DNA of 64,000 nt, from assembly GCF_901000735.1 (NCBI RefSeq), contig NC_081545.1, positions 11,269,973 through 11,333,972 of the forward strand, written 5' to 3'. Below, piece after piece: positions 33,820 to 45,380 of this stretch (positions within the stretch are counted from its first letter, which is position 1; each line of letters starts with the position of its first letter). The translations under genes and the position numbers were made by a program. The notes under the pieces were generated by a model. That model had not been told where the DNA came from. It saw nothing but the letters and a program-made list of their open reading frames with translations, and did no database searches. The DNA comes from Corylus avellana (lineage: Eukaryota; Streptophyta; Magnoliopsida; Fagales; Betulaceae).

Positions 33820-35250
33820 TATGGCCTACAATCTAGACGGTAGGTCTGGATGTCTCTAATTAAATGTTGTGCCTCACATTCTCGCTCTCGGGTGCTTCAA
33901 CTCAAGCGACAATTGCAGAATTTGCATCAAGGTAGCAAAACCTGTACCGTATATCTTCATGAAGCCAAAACTTAGGCTACTCAACTTGCCGCCATTGGCA
34001 AACCAATTGAAGAGGATGATCTCATCTCTGTTGAAATTGAAGGTCTGAATTCTACATATAATTCCTTTGTTACCACTTGTTTTTATGCCCTACATGACTC
34101 TACTATGAGCTTTGATGATTTTCCTGTCCCATAAGATGCTGCTTGACCACCAAAATCAAGTCATCTCGCCGTCCTTTGCTATGGTTGCTAGAAAATCCCC
34201 TCCTCATGGCTCCAGGAAGTCCAAACCGCAATTCACTCCACGTCCCCGTCCACGTCATAGTTCCTCCAATCAGCCATACTTTGCTCCATGCCCACATCAA
34301 CAGAAGTCCAAATTCACCTTGCCCAGTCGCAACACATCATCTCAGCACACGCCAGCTTCTCCCAACAATTTCGGTAGTGCTCCCCACAACCCATGTCAAT
34401 TTTGTGGCAAACTCAATCATAGGGCTCTTGACTGCTTACACTGGATGGATTACAGTTTTCAAGGGTGCCATCCACCTGCCCAACTTGCCGCCATGGTCGC
34501 CCAAAATCATACCATCCCAGACGACGACCCATGGTAGGCCGACAGTGGCGCTAATAACCACATCACCAAGGACATTGCCAACTTGTCTCTTCATGAACCA
34601 TATGGTGGTGATGACTCTGTAGCTATTGGTAATGGCTTTGGGTTGCCTATTCAAAACACAAGTTCTCTCAAACTTCAAACCCTTCCTCTTCCTTAAATGT
34701 GAATCGGGTTCTTCATTGTCCCACGGCTATGGCCAATTTGCTTTCCATCAATCAATTTTATTTAGATAATGATTGTTTCTTTATCCTAACTGGTTCTCAT
34801 TACTTTGTTAAGGACAACAAAACCGGCACGACACTCCTGGAAGGTATCAGTGAATATCCCATTTACATCAATAAAAAATTTGTCAATAAGTGCCGTGCAC
34901 ATGTCGCTCTCTTTGGTGTCAAAACATCTCTAGATGTTTGGCATGCAAGGTTGGGTCATACCTCCTCTCAAATAACCAAGCGGGTCATTTCCTCTTTTCA
35001 ACTTCCAGTGGCTAGATTTCTAAGTTCTGATCATCTTTGCTCTCATTGTCAAATGGGCAAGACAAAAAAAAAAAAAAAAAAAAACTTTCATTTTCTGGTT
35101 CCACTAAAGTTTCATCTTCTCCACTTGAACTTATTCACTCTGATGTATGGGTTTCTCCCATTGTTTCTCATTGTGGTTGTTGGTATTATGTAATTTTTAT
35201 CGACGATTATTCTAGATTCACATGGATGTACCCCATTTTTAATCAAATAA
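33820..35250 (+). mobile_element. Copia element A, continuation, truncated in integrase
   Basis: Resumes the gag frame of element A. In order: the rest of gag; an RS/Pro-rich segment and the zinc knuckle CQFCGKLNHRALDC (near 34398-34440, CX2CX4HX4C); protease with YADSGANNHITKD-like order (the D-S-G triad near 34539); the gag-pre-integrase block (DVWHARLGHTSS near 34935); and the start of integrase with LIHSDVW (near 35130) and IFIDDYSRFTWMY. Sequence identity stops near 35250, before the rest of integrase, RT, RNase H and a 3' LTR. Confidence 0.88.
33820..35250 (+). pseudogene. Copia gag-protease-integrase remnant
   Basis: Contains in-frame stops (for example soon after the junction with B and at the gag/protease boundary near 34537) and frame changes. 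One frame shift is at the poly-A run near 35065-35083 inside the integrase zinc-finger segment. Not functional. Confidence 0.85.
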
Positions 35251-36420
35251 ACTAGGACTGCCGCAGGGTTGCCCCTAGCGTAGGTGCGCTCAAGCGTAGG
35301 AAGGTGGGATCGAGTGCAAGTGTGCTGATTCGTTGGTGTGATCGAGCTGATGATCGTGTGCAGTTGCGCTGATGCTACTGTCTTGGCCGTGGGTGCTGAT
35401 GAGCGTAGCAGTGCTGCGCTCGATCGCACTTGCGTTGGTCCAGGGCCGGAGCTACCAAACAGAGACAAAAAACAAACAAAAATCTTTTTCTGTTCTTTTT
35501 ATTAGTAACAGGAATAAAAATTGCAGAAAAATAAAATCCTAATTATAACCAGTAGAAGAATAAAACTAATTTAGAAATAATTTGGTTTAAAAAATTGAAC
35601 AATTCTCCAGCAACAGTGTCAAAAACTTGTTATGAAAATTTTAATAACTCGCAAGTGCATGAATCGTTTGTAAAAAAATGGTTTGCAAGTGCGAGGTCGA
35701 TCCTACAGGGAATTGCGTTCTTGAAAGCAAATTCAAATCTAAATCAATTGAACCCTAACCTAGTTCCAAAATTTTGAGAGATTGTTGTTTGACTGAAAAA
35801 TCAAAAGCATGAATCAAATTAAAGTGAAAGTAATTATTGACGAAGCACTATGGTTTCAGAATCCGCCTATTAAAAATATATTTTTTAAGTTTTAACTTCT
35901 TAAGAAATCCACCTATTAATTAAAAATTTTATTTCAACTTTATTAGATAAACTTCTGTTTTTAGCTAGATGCCATACAAGCAATCTCTCTGAAGCTTATC
36001 TTTCTTTGGTTTTCTTCTCTCTCTGTATCTGAAGATTATATTTCTCTCCCTCTATGGTTTTTGTTATGGGATCGGCTATCTCTTTCAGTCTCTGAAGGCT
36101 TCAACACAAGTAACAGCAAACCCATGTCGGCCTATCTGGGTTCCCTTCTGCGTATAGGCAAACCCATGTTAGCACTAATGGGATTGGCTATCTCTCTCAG
36201 ACAGAAGCTCTGGTTACACCAATTACTAACTGTCACCGCATACCGACTTGGTGATGATGGTGATGGATGAAATCAATGTTGTCGAGAGGAAGTCGGTGAA
36301 ATTACCAACTTCTCCAACATTTGCAGGGCGGTAGGTAAGAAACCTCCTACCGCAACTGATTCCCCCGATACCCACCCCTAGCTTGAGCTTGGTTCCTTTG
36401 TTTGTGGACAAACATATATA
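35251..36420. repeat. Unclassified repeat following truncated copia
   Basis: Starts abruptly at the break in element A with a GC-richer tract rich in GTGCGCT/GATCGA-like words (35265-35450). It then contains CTCGCAAGTGCATGAATCG and GCGAGGTCGATCCTACAGGG, a block I recognise as common in plant interspersed repeats but cannot assign to a superfamily. No gene is seen; the short frames are not supported. Confidence 0.45.
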
Positions 36421-36981
36421 TATATTTTTTTTGTTTCTACTATTAGTTTTTAAAATAGATTTGAATATTTTGTTGCCTTACCAAATATTGGCATATGCTT
36501 TGTATGTGTAGACAAATCAATTATACAAGATATTGATGATTAGAAGTTGTATGTTATACAAACACTAGTAACTACATGCTATATATTATTTAAACTTGGC
36601 TTGCTCTTATCATGAGCATTGTTATCATTAGTTGAACTTGACTTGATCTTATCATGGGTGTTGTTATCCATAGCAGATGAGGTGTCTTGAATATTTGAAC
36701 TAGGTGTGATCTTATCCTGACATTTATGAACTAATGTGGAGATATCTATGTTAGTTTTTAGTATGTTGATTGCAAACAGATTTGTAAACAACTAGCAATG
36801 TTCGCTTCATTAATTAATGTTTTGGCATGTTCTAACATGACTTCAAGATTCTTCAACATTTTAATTTATACGTTGCCAAGCACATGTAACAAATTGACTT
36901 GAGAAAGAAAAGAGGAAATATTATATACATAGTCTTGAGCTTACTCATAATCATGCTCTTCTTATTCCACAATGTTCTCAC

Positions 36982-38440
36982 ATGATGCCCTTACAATGGA
37001 GGATCTCAAAAGCACAAGCATTGGAAATTGATTTGGCCGATGATAATGGTATAAAATTGAAGGACTCATATGAATTCATGGGTAGGCAAGTTGGTGGGAG
37101 AGATGTTCTTGTTTACGCCAAGCAAGATCAAAAGAATATATTCACAACAAACGATATCGAGAGCTGAAATACGGATACGGATACGGTGAGGCAGGGAGTA
37201 TACTTAGATACTTTCTAAGGCAAAAGCGAGAGAACTCTTCATTTTATTATGCAATACAGTTGGATGTTGCAAAACAGATAACAAATATGTTTTGGGCATA
37301 TGCACAAATAATTATTGATTATATGTTATTTGGTGATGTAGTTTCTTTTGATACAACATACAAAACTAATAAAGAGCATCAACCGCTTGCAATGTTTGTT
37401 GGATCTAATCATCATAGAGAGGCTATTATATTTAGGGCTGCATTTATATACAATAAAACTATAGAGTCCTTTCAGTGGTTGTTTGAAACTTTTTTTGAAG
37501 CAATGTTGGGGAAGAAGCCAGATACAATCTTTACCGACCAAGATCCAACAATGGCAAAAGTTATCTCATTAATGATGCCTAATATTTACCATCGATTGTG
37601 TATGTTGCATTTAATGCAAAATGCTTTAAAACATGTTGGTCATTTATTAAGAGGTGAGAATAGGTTTAGAAGTGGTCTCAATGCATGTTTTAAAGTTTGG
37701 GAAGAGGAAGAGGAGTTCCTTAGTGCTTGGGATGCTATACTTCATAAGCACAATATATATGACAATTCTTGGCTTCAATTTTATTTGAAGTGAAAGAGAA
37801 ATGTGCTAAAACATATGTCAAGATGTATTTTTCTGTAGGAATGACTTCGACACAGTTAAGTGAAAGTTTGAACGCCGACTTGAATGATTATTTACAGTCA
37901 GATTATGATATTATAAAATCATTCACAAATTTTGAAAGATTACTTTTAATGATAAACCCTACAAGGAATTGGTAGTAGAGTATAATTTAAGGCATAAGCT
38001 ACCAAAAACTAAGACGTATTCACATATGTTGATACAAGCAACACAAGCTTCAAATATGTATACTTGTCAACAGTTTTTGAAGTTTCAAAAGCAATACGAA
38101 AAGTTCCAAGGGCTTTTTGTTAAAGAGCGTATGAAAAGAAATTTGTTTCATGAATATGTAGTGTCAATATGTTGTAAGCCTAAAAATGGTATAGTCATTT
38201 GGAAATTTTTAGAAAACTTGAATTTTGAGAGTTGGAGAATTTTGTGTTGCCATGCTTTAAAAATTATTGATGTTATAAATATCAAGTTACTTCCAAAGAA
38301 GAACATCCTTAATAGATGGACTAAAGATGCAAGGAATGATATTGTGCAAGACTTCAATGGACATAAAATAATAATAGACACCATTTGTTTTTTCCTAAAA
38401 CAAATGGGGGTATTTTCGAAAAAGTTAATGGAGGGGTGAG
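36982..38440 (+). pseudogene. FAR1-related / MULE-type transposase pseudogene
   Basis: Pieces in several frames follow the order of FAR1-RELATED SEQUENCE proteins. They are KDSYEFMGRQVGGRDVLVY (36982-37167); the MULE transposase core with GDVVSFDTTYKTN and TIFTDQDPTMAKVI (37260-37793), which carries the first catalytic Asp and the DQD segment; STQLSESLNADLNDYLQSD (37769-37975); and a C-terminal SWIM-like zinc segment ending in ILCCHALKIIDV (37969-38440). Frame breaks occur near 37165-37205, 37790 and 37970, and the SWIM CxC is degenerate. FAR1-family proteins are transcription factors derived from MULE transposases that act in phytochrome A signalling. This copy is a dead gene or transposase relic. 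Confidence 0.88.
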
Positions 38441-40850
38441 ATTACAAACAATTGAAAGATAGATACACTAAATTGAGAAAAATTGAACTTTATAGGGGAC
38501 ATTGCAAAAGTGATGATAATTCAAGGGGTAAAGTGAAGTATCTCCTAAAAAAAAAAAAAAAAAAAAAAAAGTAATCAAATAAAAGACTTTTTTATTTCAT
38601 TTAATACTAAAATATAATGAAGATTGTGAATTATAATAATAAGGGTAATTTGAAAGGATTAAATGTTAAAGAAAAAAAGTATGAAAGTTTTTATTTTTTA
38701 TTTTTTATTGTTGTTGTTATTGTTATCCACAAAACTAAATTCAGGATCTTAAAGAATGAGGAAAGAACAAAATAAAAAATTAATCAATCACATAAAATAT
38801 CAAGATTTAAGTGGTTCGCCTTAATAAGTCTACATCTACTGGTGGAGTTGATTTAAGAGAAATTCACTAACAAAATGAAGGAGTACAAACAGTAGGGAGA
38901 AAACCACTTAAAACCCAAAGCCCCAATACACTCAAATCTCACTCTTACACAAAAGAGAGAAAAAAAATCAACAAAGAAAAATCTCTTCTTCTCTAAGTGC
39001 TATGGTACAACAAAGTGAGAAAACCCTAGTGAGATGTGCAGTTTCTAATTTTTCTTCCACTTGTGTTGCAAAGTATTCCTTTTATAGAAGAGCACAAAGT
39101 TGGTTAAGGCAAGAACTCCAAAACCACAACCAAGAATGGGATCAAGATCCCTACAATTTTTTTTTAAAAAAATTGTAGATTCTCAAATTGAAGAATTTAG
39201 GTGGTCTTTTTTTTTTTTTTTTTTTTTTAACCTTAAAACGTTTGAAACATGCCACCTATTAAAATTGTGACATGTTACAGTTGAGAATTAAGTATATTTT
39301 TATGAGGTTCTTGGTCTCAATGTTGTAAAAAAACTTTGAACAAAAAATTGTCTTTTGGTTTTATAAAGAAGAAACTTTTTCGAAGAAAAAATTCTTTTTG
39401 GTTGTCTACTATTTTAATAAGTAGCATCTTCCAGCAGAGCATAAGAGGTGGCGCTGCACAGCAGGGGAGGGGGAGATCCCCCCCCCCCCCCCTTCTTCCC
39501 TGATCCCTGATTCGTTTCCCCCCTCTCTTCCTTGATCTGTCTTTCTTTTCTGTTTGTTTTTCTTTTTGCTTGTTTTTTTTTCCTTTTTCTTCCTAGGTGT
39601 TTGTTTTGGCACACTATGTGGGTGACGCTCTTGGAGGGATTCACTCAAACTTTCCCCCAGTTTTTGAGTGCGCCAGCGATCTCCTCCATGCCACTTTGCC
39701 ATCCACAATCCTCTACATGGCCTTTTAACGCGTCCCCCACCGCGTCGAGCTTCAAACGCCTCCTTCGCTTCAGTGTCCGACAAACACGCGATCGGCTTTT
39801 CCTTTGGCTGCTGACTTCTGCCTAGTATGCTTCTTTTTTAATGTTTTTCCAGTTGTTTTGCTTTTCCCTGTATTTTGGTTATATTGTGTTGTGTTGTCTT
39901 GCTGCTTTCTTCTTGCTTTTTTCCATGTTCGTCTATTTTGCTTGTATTTCCCGCTGCTTGTAATAAGGTTCTGTCCTCTCTTGATCTGCTCACCTTATGA
40001 TTTGGTTCAGACCCTTGTGGTTGTGGATGTGAACGGTATTCTGGCCTTCAGGTTGAGGAGGATGAGTGTCGGCATGAGGTTTTTTCTAATCCCAAGGTGG
40101 AGGAATAAGAGCTGCCTATGCATTAGATTGTTTGCCTAAAGTAGATCTGCTATTACAACTGAAGATTAGTAATGGATTAGCCGATGTTTGACGTTATACT
40201 TTGGACTTCAATATAAGATTTGTTTGTTATTGTTCTCTATGATGTGTAATATTTTAGCTTCGGCATGAATTTTGATTGTAAGATCTTTTGTGCTCTTGAC
40301 TTTTCTATAAATAAGATCATATTGATTTTTCAAAAAGTAGCGTGTTCCAAACATTTTGAGCTAAACAAACAGATAAAATTTAATAATCCTCATCCTGAAG
40401 AAGGACACAAGACGTTGGCTAATAAAAGGAATCCAAATATATTTTGGAGAAGAATTTCTCTCGGCTGAAACTCTAACGCTAATTTGAAAGAGCAAAGACA
40501 TAATGATTTTGGTTCGATACTGTAGTAAAAATTGATTGATGAAAAAAAATGTAAGAATGTTTTTTTTTTGAAAAAGTGGAAAAGTAATAATGTTTGGTAT
40601 GAAAAAATGAAAAAAAATTTTGTTTTGTAGTAATTTTTAATTTAAATAATAATAAAAAGTGATGGATGAAATATAAAAACTAAAAGAATATTAGAAAAAT
40701 AAAAAAGTAATATGAATATTATTAAAACAAAAACATTTACCAAACTGAACCATATATACGAAACGGTGTCGGTGTGGAGAATAAGTATAATTTAAAAAGA
40801 AGAAAAAAAGAAAAAGAAAAAAACAGTCCATTCGAGCCTAAAATCGACGT
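38441..40850. other. Repeat-rich intergenic region, no gene supported
   Basis: Includes a fragment of a TIR-type repeat near 38470-38545, an AT-rich tract, and an LTR-like block at about 38740-39130 (motif GTGGTTCGCCTTAATAAGTC) that I cannot pair. There is also a poly-C/CT-rich stretch at 39475-39560. The region 39600-40260 has a LINE 3'-untranslated flavour but no readable RT. Open frames here have no family resemblance. Confidence 0.4.
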
Positions 40851-40894
40851 GACAACGTAGGAGAAGTTCGAAGCCACAGCAGTCGTCTGGTACT

Positions 40895-41114
40895 CTCTCT
40901 CTCTGAGTGTGCGTTTCATTAAAGATTTGGGGTTTTTGTGAACTAGGGTTTTGTTTTTGGTCCTATACGAAATTCAGTAATCTGATAATTATTTACAACA
41001 ATATACGCGTATATTAGCGTTGTAGGTTTGTGAAAATTGTTGTGCAGATTGATAATTTGTGGAGTTGATTTTGGAATTTTAGTTGGAGCAATCTGCTTCG
41101 AGTTTCGGAGAGCG
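40895..41114 (+). promoter_or_regulatory. CBP20 promoter/5' leader with telo-box
   Basis: A CT-repeat tract (about 40895-40906) is followed by a telo-box TAGGGTTT at 40944-40951, about 165 bp before the start codon. CT-rich leaders and telo-boxes are common in plant housekeeping genes. The transcription start is not determined. Confidence 0.45.
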
Positions 41115-44100
41115 ATGGCTTCTCTTTTCAAGGTAAATCTCTGCCCTGCTTTTGTTTTTGTTTCTTGGCTTTGAAAGACAATAATGCTCATAAAATGCTT
41201 AAAACTTTTCCCTATAGTAGAGCAGAAAATTTTGAACCTTTAATTGTCAGAACAATTATCATATTTTTAGTTTGTTCAAGTAAAGAGAAGTAGTGATTTG
41301 CCATATGTTTCAGAGAGTTTGTCAGTATAGCCATGTTTAAATCGTGGGTTTGTTCGGGAATTTGGACGTGATTCGTGTGGGAGTGTGAAAGGTGTTGTGT
41401 AAATTGAAGTGGGATGAGTTGAAAGTTTGTACAAAATATGTTAAGATGTATTCTGAGAGGGGCTGTGTTGTTGTGCCTTGAAATTTTTGGCCTTGTGATG
41501 GTTGTATCTTATCACATTAAGTTTGTAACTATGAATGAGGCAATTCAAAGGTGGTTAACTATACTTGCAAAACAAAAAGTGGTTGACTATTATCATAAAA
41601 AAATTAAACAAGAGTTTGGTATGGATTTGTAAGGATGAATGCAATTTGATCCATTATTGTAATGTTTTTCAATGGCTGTGCTCACATAATTGATTTCTTT
41701 ATTATATATTGTAGAAAATATGAATGAGCTCATTCAAATTTTAAAGGACAACCCAAGCTGGCCCAATATATATTTTTTTTGTGCATTTTCTTTAGGTTTC
41801 TTGTTTAATATGTTTTCCTTGATTTATTTTATTATACTTGCGAGGTTTATTTTATATTTTTAAGCGCTTTTTTAAGAGGAAGAAATGAAACTTAAATTGA
41901 GCATTAACACAGCAACCCGCTCTCAAAAAATTAAAAATAAAAAGGAAACAAAAGAACATTAGTGCTTATATTGACAATAAAATATTTTTGTTTTATATAT
42001 TACCAGATTATATGCATTGTTAAAAAATATAATGATGGCAAGACACTTGTGCTTTGTTTATTGCCAACTTATTACTCATTGTTTCTTCATCTGTGTATGT
42101 GACTTATCAATTATCTTATTTTGCATTACTTTTAGGATCCATCGAAGCTTTCAGCATATAGGGATCGAAGATTTCCTGGATCACAGGAGGACTTTGAACA
42201 CGCACTCCTGACATCAATTACCGTTTATGTGGGGAATATGTCATTTTATTCAACAGAAGAGCAAGTTTATGAGCTCTTCTCTCGAGCTGGGGAAATTAAG
42301 AAGATAATTATGGGCTTGGATAAGAACTCAAAAACTCCTTGCGGCTTTTGTTTTGTCTTGTAAGGATTCTCTCGTCTCAATAGGTTTTAACATTTTGGAT
42401 AACAGTTTAGATGGTATTCGTAGTCAATCTTCCTTGCTTTTATTTATCCTCTGCTCTAAGCATACCTGCCTTTGATGTTTTTTTTTTTTTTCTTTTTCCC
42501 TCTTTGGGCACAGACCTACCTACAGATTTATACAGACACTGGTGATGCTTTAAACATGAGGGTTCAGAGAATCTTCCATGAAAAAGACTTCTCTTGGGAA
42601 AGATGACTACTTAAGTTTAAATGCATATTTTTAACAAAGCTAATTGCAGATACATGATAAATTTGTCCCAGTCTTTGTTGTAAAATTTAAAATGAAGACT
42701 TGTGTTTCCTTTTTTCCTCTATTGAACAGTTCTTCAAAAATAAATCCTGTATAAATATGTTGAACATCAGACTTCTTTTAGATCTGATGCTCAAGAACTC
42801 TTAGTCTCATACTGAGTCTCACACCTGCTCCATATGTTGGCATTTGTGTTAAAGCCAAGGCTCCCTTTGAAATTGGAAGTGCTCTTATATACACTGGCAG
42901 TGCAGCTTGAACCACTACCATGTATGCTATTTTTTTTGTGCTATACCGTTTCTTCTGTATCTTTTCAAATTTTGTGCTTACAAAAATTTACACAAAGCTT
43001 TAGTGATTTTACAAAAAATTACAATGATTTCTTTATTTAGTTGACTGATGAATCCTGGTATTACCTATGACAGTTATTCAAATTTACTGTTTGAAGTATT
43101 CCATCTTATTAGTTATGTTGGTTACACTTTCCAAGCGATTTTCCACGGATGCTTTCATTTTGCTTGTTTTTATGCTTTCATAAGCTTTGGCTTTCTAGTC
43201 TGCCTCTCGAAAATATTCAAGTTGCTTCATGCTTCACCACTTCAAATTTCCCTTGTCACATACTTTTGACTTTTTCCGGGTAATGTTTTTGTTGTTACTG
43301 CATGCCAACCCACTTATGCAATGGTTTCTAAGAATTGAGGATAATCTGAATCGAATAGTTATAAGATAACACAGTGCTTGTCAACTTGACATGTACTTGA
43401 AACTCACATGTCCTTTCTCGAATCCACTCTGGTTTCAGTATAGTATGTAGCCATCCTATCTTCTAGTAGGTTGGGACTAGTTTGTCAAGTTACCTGTACA
43501 CTGTTTTCTTGTATGCATGTTGTATCTTCAAAAGTATAGTTTGTTGATGAGCATAAATAAGTTCCCTTAGATCTTAGTTTTTTCTTTTTGTTTTATCTTG
43601 CACGGCTCCCGTGTACTAGGTCTATGCCCTTTCCTTTTCTTAATAAAGTCTTATTGCTTATTGAAAAAAATTGAAGCTAATATTTCCTTTATGTGTCCTT
43701 CCTGTTTAATCGTATTCGGGCATTAATCGTTTAATAATATATTGGTTTTCAACTAACTTTGTCTTCTTGTTCGATCTCTTCCTTCATGTATCACCCTTTA
43801 TAGTTGTTTATTTCGCATCCTTTTGATAGAAGTAAACTATTTCTTAAACTCGTGTCTTTTGCAACGCAGTTCTGGAATCAATATATCAAATTGTTTATTT
43901 TATAAACTTGGATAGTGCTGATACCTGAAAAAGCTTGTACTTGCAGTGCGTTTCTATAATTTTAGTCTAGTATTGGATGGGACAAGTTGCTTGTGTTATG
44001 TTTATTTCATTGTGATTAGCTTTCCTGGCACTGTCATTTCTTGATGTGATTGTCATGAATTATATGGCTGCTTTAAATTGTTCTTAACTTATGGACTTGT

Positions 44101-45349
44101 GGAGAAGCTTGCATGGTTACTTGTAGCTACGTATTGATTATAACTAGATCTCTCTTTGATCATTTAGTTTGTGTTTATCAGGTACTACTCTCGAGAAGAT
44201 ACTGAGGATGCTGTCAAGTATATAAGTGGGACAATTCTTGATGATCGTCCTATTCGTGTGGATTTTGATTGGGGATTCCAGGAAGGCAGGCAATGGGGCC
44301 GTGGTCGAAGTGGTGGACAGGTGAGTTGTTGTCACTGCCATTTATTGCCTAAGATCCATTCTTTAACTTGCTTTAAGTTTTTGTCTTATCTTTTTTCATA
44401 CAGGTGCGTGATGAATATCGTACCAATTATGATCCTGATATCCTTCTGGTGTCTAAATTTCACACATTTATAACATCTTACTCTGTGGTTTTATGTGATT
44501 ATAGTGCTGATTTTTCCGGAGGTTAGAAGGGGTTAGCAACCTGTTTTATTTTGGTGTAGTTGAACTGGTTACAGTTATTAGAAGCTTTTGTTTGCTTATT
44601 TTTATGTGAAGTTAACATATTGTGCTTTTATCATTTGGTTTTTGATTCACATTATTGGAAATAGTTTTGGCTACTGAATGGTATTAGATTCTGTCCTGTG
44701 AATAGTTTTGGCTACCGAATGGTATTAGATTCTGTCAGACTGCTGTGTATAAATTGGGTGGATGTTAAAGTTTGGGTTTGATCGCAACTTGCTGACCTAA
44801 AGTCAATTAATAATTTTTTTTTTTTGATAAGTAATAACCAGTCAATTAATAATTAAGAAATGGTTGAATATTTTGGAGGAGCTTGTTATCCCGTACACGT
44901 TGTACTATTTGTAATAATAATGCTCCTTCTACTTCATCTTCTCCCTTTCAGCATCCCTTGTGGCACTTGTGCTTTGCCATCATATGGTCCTAACCCATTC
45001 CTTTTTAAGTTAACCAACATACTATTGTTCTATTTGCTTGTAGCCAAACCAGCTTTAGTTTTAACTTTTGTTCTTGTTTTTTTCTGTTACTTTTTTTTTT
45101 TTTTTTGGTTCACTTTATGGAGCCACTTTGCTTTTTCCAAATGGGGCATAAAAGTTTTACTCCTTAATTTTTCTTGGTTGTTCCTTAGGAGTTAGAATCC
45201 TACTTTCATGGAAATTCTAGAAGGTTCTACCCCCCTATTTTCTCTCTTTTTTTCTCTAAATAATACTGTACTGTGTATGTATTTCCTTTTATATTGAGGC
45301 AGATCATTTGGCCCTTAGAGTGGGTTATTTCATTCAATCCTCCCCCCTG

Positions 45350-45380
<31 letters not shown>

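Noticed and set aside
39409..39783. 124-codon minus-strand Lys/Gly-rich frame
   Set aside because: Low-complexity sequence over a CT/poly-C tract, with no recognisable domain, splice context or repeat-independent support.
39600..40260. Possible LINE body upstream of CBP20
   Set aside because: The composition resembles LINE 3' untranslated DNA, but I could not read any reverse transcriptase motif, tail or target duplication, so it is left as unassigned intergenic sequence.
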